From Brugia malayi (lineage: Eukaryota; Nematoda; Chromadorea; Rhabditida; Onchocercidae): a stretch of 64,000 nt of DNA. The stretch covers positions 12,420,501 through 12,484,500 of the forward strand of contig NW_025062476.1 of NCBI RefSeq assembly GCF_000002995.4, written 5' to 3'. A program made the position numbers and the translations under genes. This document shows, piece after piece, positions 49,703-61,700 of the stretch. Below the pieces are notes generated by a model. That model made no database searches, was not told the origin of the DNA, and saw nothing but the letters and a program-made list of their open reading frames with translations. The first letter of the stretch is position 1. Each line of letters opens with the position of its first letter.

Positions 49703-51731
49703 CTATTCACTGCTACTTTTTTCTTCATCTTCCGGAAGATCATCCACGTATTCACCGGTATCAGCACTATCATCTACCTGTAAAATATCAATTCATTACA
49801 TTCTGATATCATTATTAGACGTACGAATGATTACACGTATTTCTTAATATGAATTTATTTACTTAATATAAACTTATCTGACACATATTCCTTAATACAA
49901 ATTTTTCTCACACGTATTTCTTAATATGAATTTATTTACTTAATATAAACTTATCTGACACATATTCCTTAATACAAATTTTTCTCACACGTATTTCTTA
50001 ATATGAACTTATCCTACAAGTATTTCTTAAAATGAACTTATTTACACGCATTTTTCAAAATGAACTTATTTGCACGTATGTCTTAAAATGAACTTATTTA
50101 TACGTATTTCTTGAAATGAACTTGTTTACACATATTTCTTAATACAAACTTACCGTACTGCATAAATACATATATTTAACAAGCTTTTTTGTCAACGGAT
50201 TATTAAATAAAATTTTCAAAATTACTCACTTGTCTTATTTTTTATTTTTTAAATACTTGATTTAATTTGTTACAATTCCGGAATTTCTAATAAATAAATT
50301 TGCAAAAGTTAACATTTGACTTACTCGTTGTGAAATGCTTGCTTGTGTTTTATCAATTAGCATTGATGTTGCTAATGATACATCTTCGAATTCCGTTTCT
50401 GATTGTGTTTTATTTATTTTGAACTTTTCATCTCTACTTTTTTTTTGTTTTGCTAAAATAAATAAAATTGATTGCTAAAGTAAATATTATCAAAAATATC
50501 ATTAAAAAGTAAATATTATCAAAAATATCATTAAAAAAAAAAAGTACAAACATCTCAAAATGGTGAATAATTTGCTATATTTTTATCAAAAATTTTAAAT
50601 TATCAATGAAAACTTCTTGTTTTCCTCTTTAAATCAAATAAGCCATACAATCTGTATCAGTTTGTGTTGATTGCAAAGAAATCTTTTTAACATTTGCTTC
50701 TGATTGCATTGGTATTGTTGGTGATTGTTTTGATAATGCCTTCTTAACATTTTCTTTTATCAGTTTATCAGTAGTTTGTTGTGTTGTTGATAATGCAGGC
50801 ATTATGCATTCTGGTGATGATTGTTTTGTTGCAATCTTAATTAGAAATAACAATGATAAGAGATATTGAAATGAAATATTAAAAATAATCACAATTATTA
50901 TAACTGTTAATTATATCTTTAATACAATAAAAACAATGCAATATCGTAAACACACACACATTAGCCAAAAATATATTTATTTATTTAATAATAATAGAAA
51001 AAACAAATTAGCCTAAAATATATCTAATAATAATAGAAAAAAAAAAAAAAAAACAGTAATGAAATTAGCTGAAAATTTTACAACGATAAAAATATAAAAC
51101 AAAAAAAAAAAAAATAAAATTCTAGAAATGATTTGAAACCTGAATAATTGATAAAAATATAAAACAAAAGATTAATGATTGTTAAATTATATCGAATTTG
51201 ATAAAGAAAGAAATCAAGATGATAACTTTGTAATTGTTTAATGATTGTTAAATTATATCAAATTTGATAAAGAAAGAAATCAAGATGATAACTTTGTAAT
51301 TGTTTAATGATTGTTAAATTATATCAAATTTGATAAAGAAAGAAATCAAGATGATAACTTTGTAATTGTTTAATGATTGTTAAATTATATCAAATTTGAT
51401 AAAGAAAGAAATCAAGATGATAACTTTGTTATTGTTTAATGATTGTTAAATTTTATGTCCTAAAATTTAATTACCTTGCCATATTACTTTTAATTACACT
51501 TACCGTTTCATTTACATTCACAACTTTAGCATTTTGTAATGCCATTTGTTCCATCTTTTGCTTATTTTTAGTTTTGCATAACATAATTATCACATTTAAT
51601 AATACAAAATGACAAAATAGTCCAAATAGTACTGAAAAGTACAACCTGTAATTAATCCTAAATTAATTTCAGGTTTGAGATTTCAATTTTCATTATGTTC
51701 AAAATTTATAGAATTACTTGGATTGTAACAT
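49703..51731 (-). CDS. Short membrane-anchored protein with disordered acidic tail
   Basis: Five minus-strand exons join in phase: 51,718-51,731; 51,504-51,645; 50,649-50,835; 50,325-50,452; 49,703-49,777. They give 181 aa. Residues ~5-27 are a hydrophobic signal-anchor (LYFSVLFGLFCHFVLLNVII) followed by a Lys-rich stretch (CKTKNKQK), which predicts an N-out or type III/II single-pass topology with a cytosolic tail. Residues ~50-115 are low in hydrophobics and rich in S, T, Q and K. The end is acidic (GEYVDDLPEDEEKSSSE). I do not recognise the family. Exon 1 contributes only 14 nt, which is unusual but leaves the frame intact. Introns 2 and 4 each contain a tandem array. Confidence 0.75.
49838..50152. 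repeat. Intronic tandem array (ACGTATTTCTTAATATGAA type)
   Basis: The sequence ACACGTATTTCTTAATATGA and related TATTCCTTAATACAAATTT versions recur through intron 4 of the 49,703-51,731 gene. A ~77-bp higher-order unit is duplicated at its start, followed by shorter ~27-bp units. Confidence 0.75.
51175..51445. repeat. 66-bp tandem repeat in intron 2
   Basis: Four near-identical copies of a 66-bp unit (ATGATTGTTAAATTATATCA ... GATGATAACTTTGTA) start at 51,175, 51,241, 51,307 and ~51,373, inside intron 2 of the 49,703-51,731 gene. Confidence 0.9.
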
Positions 51732-52416
51732 TTTGTCTTCCTGTTTAGTTTTCTTTTCTTTACTGTTTTGTTATTGATTTTTTTTTATTGTAAGGTGTAA
51801 GTAATTAGAGGTTTATTTTCTTTTTTAAATTAGAGATTTTTCCTTATTTTTCAATCATTTTCAAATATATTAAACTTTTCCTCCCTTTCTCTCTTTCTCT
51901 TTCTTTCTCCCTTTCTCCCTCTCTCTCTCTCTCTCTCCCTCTTTGTACACGTCATTTTTATACACATCAATGTGTTACATTACGTTTACTTGAATAAGAA
52001 AAAAAAATGGAATATTCTTATATTCTGACTTTATTCTTATTTTTGTATTATTTTAAATAATTTATAACAAAATATTTAATTAGACATAATAAATTATTAT
52101 AGAAAATTAAAATATAATAAAAATTCGAGATTAAAAATTAAAAATATGAAAATTAAAATATAATAAAAAAAATAATAAAAATTCTATTATAATTGTATCA
52201 ATCGCTCTTTTTTTTTGTCTTTTTTCTATTAAAATTTTAAAAAAGTTTGCAGTTCTTTTCCTATCTTACGAATTCACTTTTCATATGCTCCACTATATTT
52301 TATAGTTTCTTTCATTTTTGTGTTGATAATTAATTTGATAAAGTTTAGTAATTTAATAGCATGAATACTTTTAGTGTAGAAAAAAAAAAAAAAAAAAACT
52401 AAGCTTTTACAGCATT

Positions 52417-52452
<36 letters not shown>

Positions 52453-53686
52453 GGCAATTGCTTTCACATTAACAATTTGTTATTTTTTATTATTTATTGC
52501 AGAAAAAAGAAGGCTTAAAATGACATATTATGGGAAATTAATTGCTTCGAAAAAACGAAAAATTTATTAAAATTCTTATTGTTTGATAGTACAACTATTA
52601 ATTGCCTAATTATTAAATGCTTATCACATACTAGTTTTTTAATATAACATGCGAATACTATTAATAATTAGAAAATATTTGAAGTGTAATGATGTATGCT
52701 ATAATTATTTTTAATGGTTGAATAAATAAAACAGAAGTAAATATAAATATTTCTAAAATAATGTTTTATGAATTAATGCCAAAATGTTAGATAAATATTT
52801 TCAATTATACATGCAATGATAATTTATTTAATTAAATTAATTGTCACGCAAATTGTTTTTAGTAATTGAAAATTGTTAAATTTTATTGATGCAATGTATA
52901 TGAAATAGTTATGCACATGTTTAGCAATATATACATTACTTTAAAAATCTCAGTAGTTAATATAATTAATTTATTGGAATTAGGTAAATGATACCTGGAT
53001 ATTCCTTTAAATGATCATAAAATAGTATGGAATCACTTATTAATGTATAATACTTTTACTTCCAGATGCTTTTCGATTTTTGTCTTTAAATTAATTTGAA
53101 CAAACCTTAAGACGCTAGCTTAATATTAGATTTTTGGTAGTTTTAAAAATAGGCTTAAAATGTCTTACAAAAATGGTCACCGCTGAAGAATTCCATTAAT
53201 ATTTAGCTTAAAATATTCATTCAGTGAGCAATACAGTACTAAATGATATATCAAAAAAGATAACAATGAGTCATTTTTCAAAATGATATTATTTTTATAA
53301 TTTTTAAGTTTAAAAAAAAAAAAGAAATTATGTTAATATAAATTCGAAATTATATTAATACGTACAGAAAGTTCCATAAGATCTTTTCATATGCATTTCT
53401 TGCGTCAATGAGAATATTTTAAGATGATGATAAAGCGGAACTTATCGGAAATGATATGAAAATTTCTTATGCATTGAGAAGTCTTCAAATTTTCAAATTT
53501 TATTTTAGGAAATCGACATAAAATGATTATAATTTTTTAAAGGTAAGTATTTCTTTCAGTTACTCTAATTTAAACATTTATTTTCTTCATGTTGTGGAAT
53601 TTTAGTAAAGTTTTTTTTTTTTCCTTTCTTTTTTTTTACGAGTTGGTAATAAACTAAATTTAATCTTACAGATTGCTGCGAAGAGA
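51732..53686. other. AT-rich divergent intergenic region
   Basis: It lies between a minus-strand and a plus-strand gene, so it should carry two promoters. It holds a (CT)n/(CTTT)n tract at ~51,888-51,941 and A and T runs at 52,380-52,450. The donor-like AAAGGTAAGT near 53,540 could end a 5' UTR exon of WASH. Confidence 0.5.
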
Positions 53687-56600
53687 ATGTCTCTTTGCAT
53701 GATACCAAGTGATGCAGATCATGAAGAAGCTGTTGAATGGATTACGGTCGGTTTAGAACAGTTGATAAACTTATCCAATGAAATATTCGAACGTTTATCA
53801 AATAGGATAAAAAATTTTAGTGATCATGCCGATCGAGTGCAGTTGGATTTACGACGACTTGCAAAAAAAATTGAGCAAATCAGAACGGTTAGTAATAACT
53901 TTTTATTAAAATAATATTGTTTTTTTTTTTTTAATTCATATACATTTATTAAAATATGTTTAAATTAAGTTTTTAATTATGATAAGTAAAGCATAGTAAA
54001 GCATAACATACTGTATAGGCATAGTATGATTATAATTTTTTTTCAGATGAATACTGCAATTGTAATTAGTGCACCTAGCAAATTTATAAAAATTGAAAAT
54101 GAATGCCAGCGAAGTATTTTGGGCAGAGGATTACCAACAAGTGTAAATGCTTTGAGAAAGATTAACTTAAAGCATAGAAATGGTTTAAATAAGTCAAAAG
54201 ATGTTGCAACAGTTTTGGATGAAAAGCAAACATTTTATCGGTTCACAGAACGAGGAATGACGCCGAACAAAAAGAGTAAGTAATCTTCGTATGTCTCAGA
54301 GAAGATTTATATAGTTTATGTCTATGAGGGACATATGAAAATTCTCTTACCTTTTCAGTTAACATAGAAATGAATGAGGAAAAGCTGTTTTATTGGTTAG
54401 CTGTTTGAAATTAACAAGAAAGTTTGGAGCTCTAATTTTTTAAATTATACACTTTTAAAAAGGAAAGAATCTGAATTAAATTTTGCTTTCAGCCAGACAA
54501 ATTCCGGAAAATTTGCAGTCAGTTGCAGATTTGTTGCTGTTTAATACTACTCTGAATGTCTATACTGATGATCGATTCATGGATCCTTTTGATAATGTGA
54601 AAGTTGAAGTAAGCTTGGATTTCTTATTCTTTTGAAGGATGTAAACGATAGCTTTAGAAAGGTGAACAAATAGGTCATTTTCAGTAATTTGATTGATTAT
54701 GTAATTTGAAATTTCACGAAATTTCACGAATTTGAAATTTCACGATTTCACGAATTTTTGATGAAAGAAATCTGATTGATTTTACATGCTTCTTTTAGTT
54801 GCGTACGGAATCGGAATCCAAGATACAACAACTTGCACCGATGACTGATGATTCAACTTTGGCTGTTAGCGTGAAACAGAAAGCGGATCCATTACAATAT
54901 CAGCCAGAATTTGGTTCAGTTCAGAATTTCAGTCTTCCAGAATTATTATTCACTTCAACGAGTATACCTTTAACATCTATTGTGAATGTAGTTTTTAAAT
55001 TTGCTAGCAAGGGTCATTATTTTTTTTTACCTGGGTATACTCTTTTGCGAATAGTGACCTGAAACTTTTTTCCATGTATGTTCAGAATTCTAGTGGAAAA
55101 ATTTTTGAAAGTTCCTTCATTAGCAAGATTTATTACTAAAGACATATTTGTTGGTCTCCGAGATATTTATGAATATTTGTTTTCATTGTATTAAGTGTAT
55201 ATTTGCAGAATGATTTAATTTCAGGTCTTCCTGCTGATTCGCAGCCTCTTCAGGGATCATTAGGAAGGAATATATCGGTTACTGCTGAATCTCAAGATAT
55301 ACAAATAATACAGAAAGATATTATTGAAGAAAAAACGTCGATCAAACCGGAATTAGCCATAGCAGAAAATACTAGTAAATCGATCTCAGCAATAAATGAC
55401 AATACCAAATTCGGTTTGCAGTCTTTTATTACAGAAACAAACAAAGCGCACGATTCATCATCTGAAGTAGCAAAGCAAAGTATTGCAAATTCGGTTGTTT
55501 CCATGAATGAAACATCAAATAATGGTTTGTCTCAGCTGATATAAAATCAAAATCAAACTAAATTCTTTCAGCTAGTATGAAGATTATCAAAAAAAAGAGC
55601 CAAACTTATCAAACCAACCTAAATTGTTTCATTTCAATTGTTATCATACTATTACTGTTGCAAGCAATACAATCTAAAAACTGAGTGATATTTTTCTAAA
55701 TGGAAAAGAACGATTAAAGCATGACAAAAAATGGAGGACGAATTATGAAACATTTCGTTATATCGTTTATATTGCGGAATACATGCGGAATACGGAATAC
55801 ATTTGTTGCTTAGTTTTAGGATCTAAATTATAAATTTATTTTGATATGTAGTAATAACAGTGATAATTTTGCTAATCTACTGTACTGTTACTTTATATCT
55901 TTTTAATCGATGTTTTTTGGAATGGGAGCTTTATTTTTGCCTTCAACTTTCTGAATTCATTTTACAATGCAGCATAAAAGTTATGCAAAAAATTAGATCA
56001 GTCTCTATTCATCTCTACTTTTTGAGTCATATTTTTTTTTTATTTTTCTTTATCCTTCTTTTTTCATTACAAAAATTTATTATTGATTCTTTTTTTTTGA
56101 TGATTTTTATGCTATGTTGCAAAGAATAATGAAAATGTTTTTCTTCTTTATTCTTCGTTAATATCAAATTCATTTTATCATAAAGTAAAGCGCAAGACAG
56201 CCACTTTTTTCCACTTCTTCTCGTTTTCTTTTTTATGAATAATTTATAGTTCTATAACAGTTTGAGAAATTTAAATATCATCATCTGACTTGCACAAAAC
56301 TATCAGATTTCGCACAAAGTCCAGTTGTACTGAAGTAGGAAAGGAGAATTTTACGACAAATTTCAATTTTCCTTTACTTTTAAGAATTTTTATTTCAGAA
56401 AAGAAATCGTCGTCATTTCCATCACCACTACCACCACCACCGCCTCCTCCACCGCCACCACCACCACCACCACCAGTTCAGCTTGCAACTCAAATCGCAG
56501 TTAATAGTCAGTCGAAATCAGTAACTGCTCATAATGATGATAGAGCTAATTTAATGGATGCTATACGAAGAGCTGGAGGTGCCAAAGGTGCGAAGCTACG

Positions 56601-57116
56601 ATCAATAAGGAAACGGGTAATTTCAACATTTTTCCCATCTTTGATCATGGAATATGCGGATGAGAACTTATTTGATATATAAATTGATGCTAGATCATTT
56701 TTAGGAAGAAGTTCATGCTGACGATGTATCGGTCTTGCCCAAACGAAATGTACTTACTTCACCAAGCGATGATTTGATGTCGTCGTTGGCGAAAGCTCTA
56801 GAGCAAAGGCGTAAAGGTACTAAAATTTCGGTCATATTGTAAACCAATTTTTTTTCTCCGTTGATTTTACGAATTTGGTGATGAAAGTAAAACAGTTTGT
56901 ATAGCTGTTGATTGTTGTATAGTAAATTATTCAATTTTTGAAATCTTTTTAGGAATATTTGGAAAAAAATCGGGCCATCAAGAAGCAACAAAATCATTAG
57001 GATTAAGTGAAGGAGCATTTGCACATATGAGTGCTCGAATACCACCCCCACCACCCAAAGAAGATAGTGATGAATATGATAATGTTGATAAAGTCGATGA
57101 TAATGAGTGGGAATGA
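53687..57116 (+). CDS. WASHC1: WASH complex subunit 1 (WASH)
   Basis: Eight exons join in phase: 53,687-53,887; 54,047-54,275; 54,493-54,608; 54,799-54,981 (or 54,987); 55,209-55,524; 56,399-56,616; 56,705-56,816; 56,953-57,116. They give ~512 aa. The N-terminal helical WAHD1 region (EEAVEWITVGLEQL) is followed by TAIVISAPSKF and the family block SVADLLLFNTTLNVY. A long poly-proline run lies at ~56,428-56,475. The VCA end has RANLMDAIRRAGGAKGAKLR, a second LAKALEQRRKGIFGKKSG segment, PPPPPKED and a final acidic DDNEWE. WASH activates Arp2/3 on endosomes within the SHRC complex. The middle (exon 5) is Ser/Thr-rich and has no clear match to the vertebrate protein. ATG 53,687 lies 15 nt past a TTACAG acceptor. 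Confidence 0.92.
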
Positions 57117-57762
57117 TTAATAGTTACTGTAATTATTTTCTAACAAAGTCGGATCATCGGTATTGCTATTATATGTAATTTACGATGCTCTTTTCATATA
57201 AATCCTTTAAAATTGTCTTTTTCTTTTTTCATTTAAAGATTTAAATCTTATAATATTAAAAGTCTTCTAATCCATCTTTTTTGTACTTACTTATTCGATG
57301 CTGTGTATTCACCAAATCAATAAAATACACAACTAATATTACGGGTCCCATTTTATATGCTCATTTATCGATATATCCAATGTAGAATGATACGATTGAT
57401 GATATGTCAATGTTTGTAGGTTTGGATTTGATCTTGAATAATGCTAATTTTTAACTAAGCCTTGATTTGATTCTTGATTTCTTGTTTTTTGTGTCTTACA
57501 ATATATATATATATATATATAATAAATACATATGCAAATTTTTTATGTAGTCTAACATTATTTGTTTTATATCTATTATTGATATTACTTAAAATTTATG
57601 GATGCATTGCGTATATGAAAAGTTTACTCATCTAATTTTCTTCAGTTGAAATTTTTTTTTTTTTGAAATTCATGGTTTGAAATTTTATCGAGCAAAAAAA
57701 AAAAATGATAATAATGAAGTATTATTAAATAGGCGATATTCTATGGTTAATCAGAAAAACGT
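57117..57762. other. Spacer between WASH and PIG-P
   Basis: A 646-bp same-strand gap with an AATAAA at ~57,319 (WASH poly(A) candidate) and an (AT)n run at 57,501-57,521. An acceptor-like AATCAG precedes the PIG-P ATG by 9 nt. The length fits either an operon spacer or a separate promoter. Confidence 0.5.
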
Positions 57763-58720
57763 ATGGTCATTGTTGACGATATATTAGATGACAATTCTGA
57801 TTCATTTCCACCATATGCTTCACCAAATCCTTCACCTGCTCGAGGAATATATGGTATGTTCAGTTTAGAAAAAAACTTTTTGAATTCCACTCATACAAAT
57901 TTCTATATCTACCGACAGTAATTTGATCTCTTTGCTAAGTAATGCCATCTTAACATTATTAGAATATGAAATATTTTAAACTTTTTCTTTTTAAAAGGGC
58001 TTACTTCAATAATATGCATGCGAATTGTTAGAATATAAGTTTTTCCTTTTTTTTTTTTCCTTTTAATAAAATAAGTGCTGTGAAGATTTTAGGTTTGAAG
58101 TGACACATTTAATAATATGTATTTCAGGTTTTGCATTATTTATCGTTTCATGGTTTTCGTTTGCCTTATATCTAATTTGGGCTCTTCTCCCGACTCCATA
58201 TTTGAAATTACTTCATTTAACATATTTACCTGCCAAATATTGGGCCATTGCTATACCACTACTGTTACCAATAGCAGTTGCTGCATTTATTATTCTCGTA
58301 TTAGCGCATAATCTTATCCAGTTGCATGGTATTTTTGATGATATTGAAGTAAGTTTTGTTTACTTTCTTGAAAATGCAATAAATTATTTCATGAAAGTTT
58401 TGAACTTTGTTGTTAACTTACTCTTTAGTATTCTCTGCAGATTATAGAAGACGATTTTGGAGGAAGTGCGAGAATTGGTAGTGCTGATTTGCAGTCTTTT
58501 TTTGCAAATACAAGAAATTTTTACGATAGAAAAGGTAAATGTTTGGTCTAGAAAAAAAACTTTATGAAATTGTTTCATAGCATCAATATTTTCTCTATAA
58601 TAAAATTGAACAGATAGAAAAAGTTCCTGCTTAGTTCTAATTTTAAATTATATTTTCTTTTATAATTTTTCAGTGTCTTATGTCTCTGACTTAAGTGAAG
58701 ACAGCATAAGCAGTTCGTGA
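57763..58720 (+). CDS. PIGP: GPI-GlcNAc transferase subunit P (PIG-P)
   Basis: Four exons join in phase: 57,763-57,853; 58,128-58,348; 58,441-58,534; 58,674-58,720. They give 150 aa, against ~134-158 in the family. The PIG-P domain begins at ARGIYGFALFIVSWFSFAL (residues ~27-45) and continues LYLIWALLPTPYL, then LPAKYWAIAIPLLLPIAV. These are two transmembrane helices with the conserved KYWA between them. The domain ends in a short soluble tail. PIG-P is part of the GPI-N-acetylglucosaminyltransferase on the ER membrane, the first step of GPI-anchor synthesis. An ATG at ~57,742 is in another frame and closes quickly, so 57,763 was chosen. The tail (DLSEDSISSS) is acidic and short. NOA1 starts 20 nt after the stop. 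Confidence 0.93.
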
Positions 58721-58740
58721 ATTTTGAAAGTGTCATCATT
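58721..58740 (+). promoter_or_regulatory. 20-nt intercistronic spacer PIG-P/NOA1
   Basis: Only 20 nt separate TGA (58,718-58,720) from the NOA1 ATG (58,741). There is no room for a poly(A) signal plus a trans-splice acceptor in the gap itself. The nearest acceptor is the TTTTTCAG at ~58,666-58,673, which also begins the last PIG-P exon. Confidence 0.7.
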
Positions 58741-61700
58741 ATGTTGTGTGGGACATTTCGAATCTTAAAATCGTTTCCATCGTCATTACTCTCTGCACGA
58801 CAACGAACACATTCACTTGGTCGACGTTTACGACGGAAAGCGAAAATTCCTGCAAATATTCCTGCAAATGCACTTTCAGTTTCGAAAATTAATGAATTGA
58901 TCCGGAAACGATTGGAAACTTCCTTGTATGAGAATCAGGCATCAACTTCGGAAATGGATTTGGCTTCATTATCAGCTGACAGATATTTAGAGTGCGGCTT
59001 TTATTATTGTTTTGAAAAAGCTTCGCTTGAGCTATATATTTTCTGTTAATTTTATGCAAAATTTAAAATCTCGAGAAAATTCACAACAACTTTCTTTTTG
59101 ATTATTGATTTCAGAATAAACGCCAGTAAATATACTTCGCTTATTGCATCTCGGCAAGCTATGAAAAAGACTGATAATTCTGAAAAGAAAGATTTAACTG
59201 CTGAGCATGGTTATGTACATGATGTGGTACGTGTTTTCTTCATAGAAATAGCAGTGTGGTATTTTAAAACTGAATTTTGAAATTATTTTCAACTTTGAAT
59301 CACAAATCTTTGCAACGTTAATTATTTCACATAGGAATGTTTGCTATTAATCATGAGTATAATTTTGCACCCGACATGATGTGAATCGTTTCAGATGTTA
59401 AAACCATGAAATCATTTCGTTCATTACACCCGTTATTTCAGTTCCAGATTTTGAAAATTTTATTCCACACCTTCCAGTTTACTTAATTAATTTGACAAAT
59501 TAAATTCATTCATAGAAAACATAGAATATGTATTATCTTTAGTATAACCTTGTAGAACTTCCTGTTAGCTGGTTCTTTTCTGTTGAAAGCTGATTCGACT
59601 GTTTCAAAAAATTTTGCGGAAAATCCATCAGCGTTTTCGAAGATTCCTGATTCTGATCGTGGGTTTTACATTTACGGAGATAGCTTTGTGGATGAATTTG
59701 TTGTTGGTTCAGCGACAGATATACCTGGTGGTGAATTGGAAAAGTTTGTAACATTTAATCTTAAATTGGATTTTCTAAGACTTTTTAACGAATGCTTAAA
59801 TAATTATTTGATAATTGTTTACCGTTTTATTTTTGGTTGACAATGATTTGCTGATTTCCTTATGCCAAAATTTCGACAATTATCTCAGTTGTGGAATTTT
59901 TTGAATTCAAACTTTTTAATATGAAAAAATCTGTACCACTTATGAAACGCAATTTTGAAATAATTCTAAAATTTTAGCATTGATCATGAAGTTCTAGTTC
60001 GTTATGGTGCCGAAGATGCTGTTGAAGAAATTGATTTTCAACTTCCAGGACAAAGCAGCAATCCAAAGGTTTATTTTTGTTTCTATGATGTTTCTGTGGT
60101 CTTGCGATTCGTCTTTAAAAACATCCATCTTCAAGCAATGTAAAAAATGGAAACATTATGTTTTCTACTTTTATTATAGTTATTATTTGATAAGATTCAG
60201 GATAATATACTGGAAGACGAGAATGATGAATTTTTGGAAAATTACGGTACAGTTGATCCAACAATACCCTCATCAAATAAACCTTGTAGCGCTTGTGGTG
60301 CGAAGTTCCACTGTCGAGTAAGAAGTCATCATTCTAATTTTCTTACTAAAATTTAATATAAAACAATTAACTGATAAATTTTTTGCATAATAGTGGTTAT
60401 TATTGTAAATCAATATTGGAAATTAAAAATTAAGCAATTTTTTTTTTGTTCCGAAAGATGATATAATATTCTCGAAATCTCATTCTTATTTCAGGATGCT
60501 TCTTTGCCAGGTTTTGTGCCTGCAGAAATCTTTTTAAAATTGGAAGACTACAATGATCAATTGTGTCGCAGATGTTACATGCTCAAAAGGCATAATTTTT
60601 TGGTTAGTAGATAAGCAAGTTTGTTCGGCACTTTCGACTAATATTTCTAAAAATAAAAAAAAAAAAAGGTTGAAAGTATTATATTATTACTATAGCATAC
60701 AACATCTTTTGCATCACTTTTCCCAATTTCTATTGTTTGATTCAACAGTAGGGCATAAATTGTTGATTCTTATCTATTTTATTAGTTATATTTTAGTAAT
60801 AAATAAAAAAAAAAGAAACTAATTTAAATTTCTAGCTTATTTCTGAAAGTAGTTCATGTCTGAAGATAGACAGTTCATTTTATTTCAGCTGAATGTTAAT
60901 GTTTGTGAAGTGGATTATCATTCAATGATGAAACATTTAAAACTGAAGCAAGAAGCTTTAATAATACTTGTTGTTGATATGTGTGATTTGCCAGGTTCCA
61001 TTTATTCTGAACTACCAAAAATAATTGGTTATCAGAAACCTATGATTGTTGTTGGTAAGTTATTTTCTTTTCTTTCACTATATCCTCCGTTCATATGATT
61101 ATTGGTAATTACTCGAGAAGAAATTCATAAAGTTGAAAATTTGTTACACTGATTGATTGGTTAATGTGGTTAAAGTATTTTTTAGTTTATAGATGATCAT
61201 TATAGGAAATAAGGTTGACTTATTACCACCTGATGCACACCGTGGTTTTTTGCGTCACTTTCGACAAGTTCTGCATGGTTTATTAAAGGAGACAGGATTT
61301 GTTGATAATTTCAACATTCTACACATGTCACTTATTAGCGCGAAAACAGGATACGGTGTGGAAGATCTCATTACTGTTCGTATTTTAATGAAGTTTTTCA
61401 TTTTCAATTTTTACAACGGTTCTTGTTTGCATAAATCAAGTTTTTCACTCTTTCGACAAAAAAAGTTGTAACAAGATGTTTTACTTTATTGCTTCATGAT
61501 TTGTTCATCTGTTTTTATCACTACCATTTTATCACACTATTTCAGAAGTGTTTAGATATATGAATTTAATTATTACATAAGGAGTTCTTTTTTAATTATG
61601 AAACGAAAATCATGGCCGAATATTTTATAGAATCATAAAAAACTATACTATTTCAGAATATATTCTTAAGATTTTCAACTCGAGACACTTTGCGGAATGA

